Under the pieces are notes generated by a model. The model saw only the letters and a program-made list of their open reading frames with translations, ran no database searches and had not been told where the DNA came from. This document shows, in pieces, positions 21,283 to 26,523 of a DNA stretch of 26,523 bases. The position numbers and the translations under genes are program-made. The stretch's first letter is position 1; the number at the start of each line of letters is the position of its first letter. Origin of the DNA: Actinomycetes bacterium. GTDB lineage: Bacteria; Actinomycetota; Actinomycetes; Actinomycetales; Cellulomonadaceae. The stretch spans positions 1 to 26,523 of the forward strand of contig JAJYTJ010000039.1 of the NCBI GenBank assembly GCA_021793115.1. Reading direction: 5' to 3'.

Positions 21283-22437
21283 TCAGGCCGCGCCCCGCTT
21301 GATCAGGCCTGCGACCACCTCCGTCAGCGCCTCCACGGACGCGCCGCCGATCGCCATCACCTTCGCGTCGCGCCAGTAGCGCTCCACACCGGTGTCGACC
21401 ACGGTGCCCACCCCGCCGAACAGCTGGATCGCCTCGCGGGCGACGTACTCGCTCACCTCGGCGCCCTTGATCTTCAGCAGGCGGCCCTGTGCAAGGGTCA
21501 GCTGGCCGCGGTCACGCTCGGCGTAGGTGGAGTAGACGAGGGCACGCAGCGACTCGATCTCGCCCCACATGCGGGCGAGCTTGTGCCGGGTCACCTGGAA
21601 GCGGTCGAACATCGACTGCCCCTGCTGGGTGCGCTCCAGGCTGTACGCCAGGGCCATCCGGTAGGCGCCCTCGGCGACGCCGAGGCTCACGGGCCCGCAG
21701 CTGAGGAACTCGGCGGTGGCGCTGACGAACATCGCCGGCAGGCAGCCGCCGAGCGGGCCCAGCAGGTTCTCCTTGGGCACGCGGCACCCGGTGAAGGACA
21801 GCGAGCCGGTGGCCGAACCGTGCCAGCCGAGCTTGTGCTCGTGCCGTCCGATGCCGAGGCCGGGCGTACCGGCCGGGATCAGGAACGCGCTGAGACCGGT
21901 CTTGGTGACGGGGTCGACGTCCCCGGTCACCGCGATGACCACGTACACGTCGGCCACGCCGATGTTGCAGATCAGCACCTTGCCGCCGTCGAGGACCCAG
22001 TCATCCCCGTCGAGGACGGCGCGGGTGGAGAACTCCACCTGGTTGTCCCCGCCGACGGCCTCGGTGGAGCCGCACGCCAGCAGCAGCTCGCCGGTCGCCG
22101 CCGGCGCGAGGTACTGCTTCTTCTGCTCGACGGTGCCGAGCATCTGGATCAGGCCGCCGGCGAGGAAGCTGTGGGCACCCATGGCCACCGTCAGCACCGG
22201 CGAGGCGGTGGCGATCTCCTCGTAGATCAGCGCGCTGGTGGTCTGGTCGGCACCGAGGCCGCCGAACTCCTCCGGAACGGTCACTCCGAGCAGGCCCAGC
22301 TCGCCGGCGCGCTTGAACAGGTCCATCGGGAACTCGCTGGTCCGGTCGATCTCCTGCGCCCGGGGCGCCACCTCCGTCCGGACGAACTCTCGGACGGTGT
22401 CGAGGATCGCCTGGCGCTCCTCGGTGAGGTACCACAT
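21283..22437 (-). CDS. Acyl-CoA dehydrogenase, isovaleryl-CoA-dehydrogenase-type catalytic base
   Basis: A 384-aa flavoprotein with the full ACAD fold: N-terminal helical domain, beta domain (LACGSTEAVGGDN, LDGGKVLICNIG), and C-terminal helical domain (FQVTRHKLARMWGEIESLRA, QLFGGVGTVVDTGVERYWRDAK). The usual catalytic Glu in the YEGTS motif is Gly364 (AIGGAS). Glu243 in TAEFLSCGPVSLG aligns with the alternative helix-G base of isovaleryl-CoA dehydrogenase. That suggests a substrate branched or substituted near C3. ATG 22437 is the start. It follows fixX by 58 nt, so its electrons probably pass to FixAB and then FixCX. Confidence 0.92.
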   Translation of the reverse strand: MWYLTEERQAILDTVREFVRTEVAPRAQEIDRTSEFPMDLFKRAGELGLLGVTVPEEFGGLGADQTTSALIYEEIATASPVLTVAMGAHSFLAGGLIQMLGTVEQKKQYLAPAATGELLLACGSTEAVGGDNQVEFSTRAVLDGDDWVLDGGKVLICNIGVADVYVVIAVTGDVDPVTKTGLSAFLIPAGTPGLGIGRHEHKLGWHGSATGSLSFTGCRVPKENLLGPLGGCLPAMFVSATAEFLSCGPVSLGVAEGAYRMALAYSLERTQQGQSMFDRFQVTRHKLARMWGEIESLRALVYSTYAERDRGQLTLAQGRLLKIKGAEVSEYVAREAIQLFGGVGTVVDTGVERYWRDAKVMAIGGASVEALTEVVAGLIKRGAA

Positions 22438-22495
22438 CGTCGTGCTCCTTCGTGGTCGGTGCTGAGGTGCTGCTCTGGGTCGGTCGACGGTGACG

Positions 22496-22783
22496 TCAGC
22501 CGTAGCGGTAGGCGACCCCGAAGGTCGCCCGTGGGAACGTCCACCGGGTCACCCCGCCGTGCTCGCAGACCGCCTGGCACGTGCCGCACTCGAGGCAGCC
22601 GGCGTGGTCGAACGTGACCACCCCGTCGGGGCCGAGCCGGTAGAGCTGGGCCGGGCACGCGGCCAGGCAGGGGCGGGTGGGGCACGTCGCGCAGCGCGCG
22701 GTGTCGACCACGATGTGCGGCTGGTCGTCGACCTGGAAGGTGTCCACACCCAGCAGGTCGGCCACGGTCCTCGGAGCGCTCAC
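22496..22783 (-). CDS. fixX: FixX-type ferredoxin
   Basis: A 95-aa ferredoxin-like protein with two cysteine clusters. The first is CATCPTRPCLAACP and the second is CLECGTCQAVCEHG, which has the CxxCxxCxxxC spacing of a [4Fe-4S] site. FixX is the iron-sulfur partner of FixC, the pair corresponding to the single-chain ETF-ubiquinone oxidoreductase. The start ATG overlaps the fixC stop by 4 bp. It is the fourth gene in the fixABCX order. Confidence 0.93.
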   Translation of the reverse strand: MSAPRTVADLLGVDTFQVDDQPHIVVDTARCATCPTRPCLAACPAQLYRLGPDGVVTFDHAGCLECGTCQAVCEHGGVTRWTFPRATFGVAYRYG

Positions 22784-24051
22784 GCCGACCTCACCGCCAC
22801 GAGCCCGTCGTGGAGCAGGGACCGCATCGGCACGCCGCAGGCACGCGTGGCGTCGCGCACCTGCCGTAGCACCGACCGCGGCACGCTCCCGTCGACGGTG
22901 AACAGCGAGCCCGCGGTGTCGAGCGCCATCCGCGGGTACGTCGCGTAGAGGCGGTCCAGGTGCAGCAGGTCGCGATAGCCGTCGGTCGCCCGCATGGTGG
23001 CCAGCACCGTGGCGAGCGCCGTCCGGTACGCCGTCTCGAGGTCCCGACCGGTGAGGACGGCTTCCGCGGCGGCCACGCCGGACGCCAGCGCCAGGTCCAT
23101 GCCACGGACGGTGTAGCCGAGGTTCAGCACGAACCCCGCCGCTTCGCCGGTGACGAGGAAGCCGTCCCGGGTGAGCCGCTTCGGCACGCCGCCGAGCCCG
23201 TCCTCCCGCACCAGGTGGGCCGAGTACTCGACGATCTCGCCGCCGGCGACGAGCGGGGCGATCGAGGGGTGCTCCGCCAGCTCGGCGAGCAGGCCGTGGA
23301 CCGTCCGGCCCGCGGGTGCGAGGTCCGCCGGAGCCGCGACCACACCGAGGGAGAGGCTGGCCCGGTTGGTGTACAGGAACCCGCCACCGTGCACCCCGCC
23401 CGTGCAGCCGACCATCAGGGTTGCGACGCCGTCCCGCGGACCGACGCCGAACCGCTCCTCGATGACGGCCGGCTCCAGCTCGATCACCCGTTTGGCGCCG
23501 ACCCCGACCGTCCGGGACGACGGCGGGCCGACCAGCCCGGCCTGCCGGGCGAGCCCCGAGGTCACGCCGTCGGCGGCGACGACGACGGGCGCACGCATGT
23601 GCTCGCCGTCGGCGACGATTCCGACGACCCGGCCGTCCTCGACCAGCAACGAGTCCACGGTGACTCCGGCCGCCAGCAGCGCGCCGGCCTCCTCGGCCCG
23701 GCGCGCGAACCAGTCGTCGAACCGGGCACGCAGCACCGTCACCGAGGACGGGACGCCGGCGCTGCCCGACTCCCGCCCGGCGAGAGAGACCGTCATCGCC
23801 CGCTCGCCGTCCATGAGGACCAGCTGCTCACGCACCACGGCGCGTTCCCAGGGTGCCTGTGCCGTCAGCCCCTCCTCGACCAGGTCGAGCGCGTAGGTGT
23901 AGAGGCGCCCACCGCTCACGTTCTTCGAACCCGGGGCGGTACCGCGCTCGACGAGGATCACCGAGCGCCCGGCCCGGGCGAGCCGGTACGCGCACGCGAC
24001 CCCGGCCGGACCGGCCCCCACGACGATCGCGTCGGCGTCCTGCTCGCTCAT
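22780..24051 (-). CDS. fixC: FixC-type FAD-dependent ETF:quinone oxidoreductase
   Basis: A 423-aa flavoprotein. The N-terminal FAD motif is AIVVGAGPAGVACAYRLARAGRSVILVERG, followed by the GSKNVSGGRLYTYAL segment typical of FixC and ETF-QO. VVAADGVTSGLARQAG and the late LVTGEAAGFVLNLGYTVRGMDLALASG block are also typical. It transfers electrons from reduced FixAB to the quinone pool together with FixX, at the inner face of the membrane. ATG 24051 overlaps the fixB stop by 4 bp, and its own stop overlaps fixX by 4 bp. Confidence 0.94.
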   Translation of the reverse strand: MSEQDADAIVVGAGPAGVACAYRLARAGRSVILVERGTAPGSKNVSGGRLYTYALDLVEEGLTAQAPWERAVVREQLVLMDGERAMTVSLAGRESGSAGVPSSVTVLRARFDDWFARRAEEAGALLAAGVTVDSLLVEDGRVVGIVADGEHMRAPVVVAADGVTSGLARQAGLVGPPSSRTVGVGAKRVIELEPAVIEERFGVGPRDGVATLMVGCTGGVHGGGFLYTNRASLSLGVVAAPADLAPAGRTVHGLLAELAEHPSIAPLVAGGEIVEYSAHLVREDGLGGVPKRLTRDGFLVTGEAAGFVLNLGYTVRGMDLALASGVAAAEAVLTGRDLETAYRTALATVLATMRATDGYRDLLHLDRLYATYPRMALDTAGSLFTVDGSVPRSVLRQVRDATRACGVPMRSLLHDGLVAVRSA

Positions 24052-25058
24052 GCCGGCACCACCTGGGCGGCTCCGGACGTCGCGACTCGGTCCGCGCGGT
24101 CTCGCAGCCTCGCGATCAGCAGGGGAACGATCTCGCGCTGGTCGGCCACCACGGCCAGGTCGCTCTGCGCGAGCAGCTTGGCGTCCGGGTTGGTGTCGAT
24201 CCCGACGACCACGCGCGCCTCCCGCATGCCGACGGTGTGCTGCACCTGCCCGGAGACGCCGACCCCGACGTACAGGTCCGGACGCACGCTCACGCCGGAG
24301 ATGCCGATGTACCGCGACGTGGGCAGCCACTGCCGGTCCTCGGCCACCGGCCGGGTGCAGGCGAGCTCGGCGCCGAGGGCCGCCGCCAGGTCTGCCACCA
24401 GCGTCAGGTCGTCACGGGTTCCGACCCCCATGCCCGCACACACCACGCGCGCGGCCCCGGCGAGGTCGACCGCGTCCACCGCTCGTGCGGTCCGGGAGAG
24501 TGTGCGCACACGTCGGTCGACCACGACATCGAGAGCCGTGGCGGTGAGCCGCCCCGCAGCCGCCTGCGCCGTCATGGGCAGGGAGCCGGACGGCTGACGG
24601 CTCGCGACCATGCTCACCACGGCAGCGCCGGTCCAGCTCTGCGTCTCGACCGCACCGCCGGCGAAGACGACACGGTCGGCGGACCAGCCGTCGTCGAGCC
24701 GTCGCAGGCCGGCGGCCTCGCCGATCAGTCCCAGCCCGAGGCCGGTGGCGACCCGTGCCGCGACCTCGCGGCCGCTGACCCCCGCTGTGACCAGCACGAG
24801 CTCGGCGTCGGCGCCGGCGAGGAGGCTGGTCAGCGCCGGGACGAACGCCTCCGCGCGCACGGGCTGCGGCTCGGCACCGGCCGGAACCAGGACGGTGAGA
24901 CCGGTGGCGCCGGCCGCCTCGAGCGCTACCGGGTCGAGCTGGTCGGTCGCGCCGAGGACCACGAGGTGCACGGCCGCCGCTCCGGCCAGCGTCGAGGCGA
25001 GCGTCAGGAGCTGGAGCGGCGCGGCCTCGTCGGCAGCGACCACGTAGATACCCGACAT
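24048..25058 (-). CDS. fixB: FixB-type electron transfer flavoprotein, alpha subunit
   Basis: A 336-aa EtfA/FixB protein. The N-terminal Rossmann-like domain is followed by the C-terminal FAD domain with ACTRPVAEDRQWLPTSRYIGISGVSV, DLYVGVGVSGQVQHTVGMREARVVVGI and NPDAKLLAQSDLAVVADQREIVPLL. The FAD motif reads RYIGISG where most ETFs have QIGQTG. Its start overlaps the fixA stop by one base (TGATG at 25060-25056), and its stop overlaps fixC. It accepts electrons from the acyl-CoA dehydrogenase of the same operon (inference). Confidence 0.94.
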   Translation of the reverse strand: MSGIYVVAADEAAPLQLLTLASTLAGAAAVHLVVLGATDQLDPVALEAAGATGLTVLVPAGAEPQPVRAEAFVPALTSLLAGADAELVLVTAGVSGREVAARVATGLGLGLIGEAAGLRRLDDGWSADRVVFAGGAVETQSWTGAAVVSMVASRQPSGSLPMTAQAAAGRLTATALDVVVDRRVRTLSRTARAVDAVDLAGAARVVCAGMGVGTRDDLTLVADLAAALGAELACTRPVAEDRQWLPTSRYIGISGVSVRPDLYVGVGVSGQVQHTVGMREARVVVGIDTNPDAKLLAQSDLAVVADQREIVPLLIARLRDRADRVATSGAAQVVPA

Positions 25059-25831
25059 CAGAGTGCCCCTCGCTGCGTCAACGCCTCGAGCAGGGCGTCA
25101 GCCTTCTCGGCTGCCGTCCCTTCCGAGATCACGGTGTGGCTTCGTTCGGTGGCGAGGGCGACCAGCCGGTTGACCCGGGTCCGCCGTGCGAGCCCCGGCT
25201 CGTCGAACCCCAGGTCTGCCGCGAGGACCTGGGTGGTGGGCCGGCGCGCTGCAGCGAGGACCGCCTTCAGCCCGGGGATCGGTGCGGGGCCGATCTCCGG
25301 CAGCACGGTGACCACCGCCGGCAGGTCGCACTCGACGGTCTCCGCGTCCGCACCCACCACGCGCTCCGCCACCAGCGTCCGGCCGTGCACCTCGACGGAT
25401 CGCGCGTTGGTCACCACCGGCCAGCCGAGCAGCTCGCCGAGGCGTGGACCCACCTCGTGCGCATACGTGTCCGCGGCGCCCTCCCCGCACACCACCAGCC
25501 CGACGTCGGGCGTGCTGCGGACCTGTGCGGCGAGCAGGTGCGCGGTCACATGACCGTCGACCTCCTCGGGCCCCACCACGTGCACGGCCTCGTCCACGCC
25601 ACGCGCCAGTGCGTCCTTCAGCGCCGCCTTGGCACCCGGACCGCCGACGGTCAGCCCGACGAGGTCGCCGCCGACCTCGGCGGCGAGGCGCCGCGCAGCC
25701 TCGATCGCGTTGCGGTCGTAGGCGGAGATGAGCCGCCGTGCCGTGGTCGTGTCGATCTCGTGCGTGCTGCGGTCCACCCGCAGCTCGCCCTCGTCGGGGA
25801 CCCATTTGAAGCAGACGACCGTCCTGGGCAC
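25058..25831 (-). CDS. fixA: FixA-type electron transfer flavoprotein, beta subunit
   Basis: A 257-aa EtfB/FixA protein: VVCFKWVPDEGELRVD at the N terminus, SAYDRNAIEAARRLA, then LTVGGPGAKAALKDALARGVDEAVHV near the nucleotide-binding region, and the C-terminal IPGLKAVLAAARRPTTQ. It starts with GTG 25831, preceded by GAGGGA. It is the first gene of the fixABCX-ACAD-SDR-crotonase operon and lies 156 nt downstream of an AraC-type regulator on the same strand. Whether the complex bifurcates electrons cannot be decided by eye. Confidence 0.94.
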   Translation of the reverse strand: MPRTVVCFKWVPDEGELRVDRSTHEIDTTTARRLISAYDRNAIEAARRLAAEVGGDLVGLTVGGPGAKAALKDALARGVDEAVHVVGPEEVDGHVTAHLLAAQVRSTPDVGLVVCGEGAADTYAHEVGPRLGELLGWPVVTNARSVEVHGRTLVAERVVGADAETVECDLPAVVTVLPEIGPAPIPGLKAVLAAARRPTTQVLAADLGFDEPGLARRTRVNRLVALATERSHTVISEGTAAEKADALLEALTQRGAL

Positions 25832-25937
25832 CGCACGTCCCTCGTGGTTGGGAGGACCGGGCCACTCGGGCTTCCGGCTGACCTCACCAGGATCTCCGCG
25901 TCGGTGCTGGCCGCGGGTCTGCGCTGTGGTGGGAACG

Positions 25938-25973
25938 GGACCGCCACTGGTCGGTCCTGGACACCGGTCCGGT
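25938..25973. promoter_or_regulatory. GGTCC-type repeats between araC and fixA
   Basis: GGACCG (25938-25943) and CGGTCC (25952-25957) form an inverted repeat. CGGTCC recurs at 25965-25970 inside the palindrome ACCGG-T-CCGGT (25963-25973). The direct copies are 13 bp apart. Repeated half sites ahead of an operon, next to an AraC gene, fit an AraC-type binding region; a weak terminator for araC is the alternative. Confidence 0.45.
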
Positions 25974-25987
25974 TCTGCGCCGCGCGG

Positions 25988-26523
25988 TCAGCTTGCGGGC
26001 TGCTCCCGGAACGAGCGGGGTGTGGTTCCTGTGGTCCGCAGGAAGAACCGGCAGAAGTTCGCCGGGTCCTCGTATCCCAGGCGCCTGCCGACCGACGCGA
26101 CCGGCAGGTCGGTGTAGGCCAGAAGGCGGCGCGCTTCGCGCACCACCCGCGCGTCGATCAGCTGCTTGGCGGTGAGCCCCGTGGCCTCGACGCTGGCGCG
26201 GCCGAGCGTCTTGGGCGAGTACCCCAGGGCGTCCGCGTACTCCTCGACCGTGTGGATGGTGCCGTAGGAGCGCTCGACGAGATCGAGGAACGCCTTGGCC
26301 ACGGGCTGCGGCAGCAGCGGCCGGCCCTCGAAGCGGCTGGGGGCCTGCGCCACGCGGAGCAGGAACGCCTGGAGCAGGTGGCGCAGCATCGCGTCGCCCC
26401 CGGCCAGGTGCGCCCCCGTCGGCCCGAACACGTACCGGTCGTACTCGTGTGCGAGCACGTCGAGGTGGGCGGCGACGTCCTCGAGGTCCTCCCCGGTCAG
26501 CTGCCACGACGTCGGTCCGGCGT
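25988..26523 (-). CDS. AraC-family transcriptional regulator (N terminus beyond the window)
   Basis: A partial gene; the frame stays open to the window edge, so the N-terminal effector domain is cut off. The visible 178 residues include a linker region (LAHEYDRYVFGPTGAHLAGGDAMLRHLLQAFLL) and the C-terminal AraC double HTH: TVEEYADALGYSPKTLGRASVEATGLTAKQLIDARVVREARRLLAYTDLPVASVGRRLGYEDPANFCRFFLRTTGTTPRSFRE. A GTG at 26458 could serve as a start but would give a domain fragment, so I treat the gene as continuing. It precedes fixA on the same strand and probably controls that operon. Confidence 0.9.
   Translation of the reverse strand, partial: AGPTSWQLTGEDLEDVAAHLDVLAHEYDRYVFGPTGAHLAGGDAMLRHLLQAFLLRVAQAPSRFEGRPLLPQPVAKAFLDLVERSYGTIHTVEEYADALGYSPKTLGRASVEATGLTAKQLIDARVVREARRLLAYTDLPVASVGRRLGYEDPANFCRFFLRTTGTTPRSFREQPAS

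Noticed and set aside
1..26523. CRISPR arrays, prophage genes or toxin-antitoxin pairs
   Set aside because: No regularly spaced direct repeats, phage structural genes or paired small toxin/antitoxin frames were seen.

Overview
The window is high-GC DNA from an actinomycete. Supporting signs are a mycothiol-dependent maleylpyruvate-isomerase-type protein, strong G+C bias at third codon positions, GTG starts and chains of 1-4 bp ATGA-type gene overlaps. The genus cannot be told from the sequence.

Layout. (1) 1-460: tRNA-Cys and tRNA-Val followed by a terminator hairpin. (2) 460-3520: a MDMPI-family enzyme, then 'cassette A': a tetR pseudogene that has lost its DNA-binding region, an operator-like palindrome, a divergent aldo/keto reductase, a decayed DUF2316 gene and a scrap of an IS3-type transposase. 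(3) 3569-7042: a TetR regulator divergent from a CocE/NonD-type hydrolase, with nested palindromes between them, then a LysR regulator. (4) 7064-13399, minus strand: a thiolase with a DUF35 zinc-ribbon partner, two tandem VOC proteins, a SnoaL-like protein and an EthD-like small protein; after two intercistronic hairpins come an acetyl-CoA acetyltransferase and both subunits of a 3-oxoacid CoA-transferase. (5) 13890-16511: a LysR regulator divergent from a second SnoaL-like gene and a metal-dependent amidohydrolase, with LysR-type boxes between. (6) 16588-19262, 'cassette B': an operator-like palindrome resembling the one in cassette A, an intact DUF2316 gene, a convergent TetR regulator, a divergent NAD(P)-binding oxidoreductase with tandem operators, and an MFS transporter pseudogene. 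(7) 19539-26523, minus strand: an AraC regulator (cut by the window edge), then fixA-fixB-fixC-fixX, acyl-CoA dehydrogenase, SDR and crotonase, ending in a 15-bp hairpin terminator.

How it fits together. Blocks 3, 4, 5 and 7 look like one catabolic locus under several local regulators. Hydrolases would release an acid, the CoA-transferase would activate it, and the acyl-CoA dehydrogenase would oxidise it and pass electrons to a dedicated ETF/ETF-quinone-oxidoreductase chain (FixABCX). The crotonase and SDR would act next, and the DUF35/thiolase pair would cleave the product. This inventory resembles the bbs type of modified beta-oxidation used for benzylsuccinate, but several enzymes lack residues expected of canonical family members. 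The substrate cannot be named from sequence. The two TetR/oxidoreductase/DUF2316 cassettes flank blocks 3-5 and both show decay, so the catabolic locus may sit in a region of repeated rearrangement.
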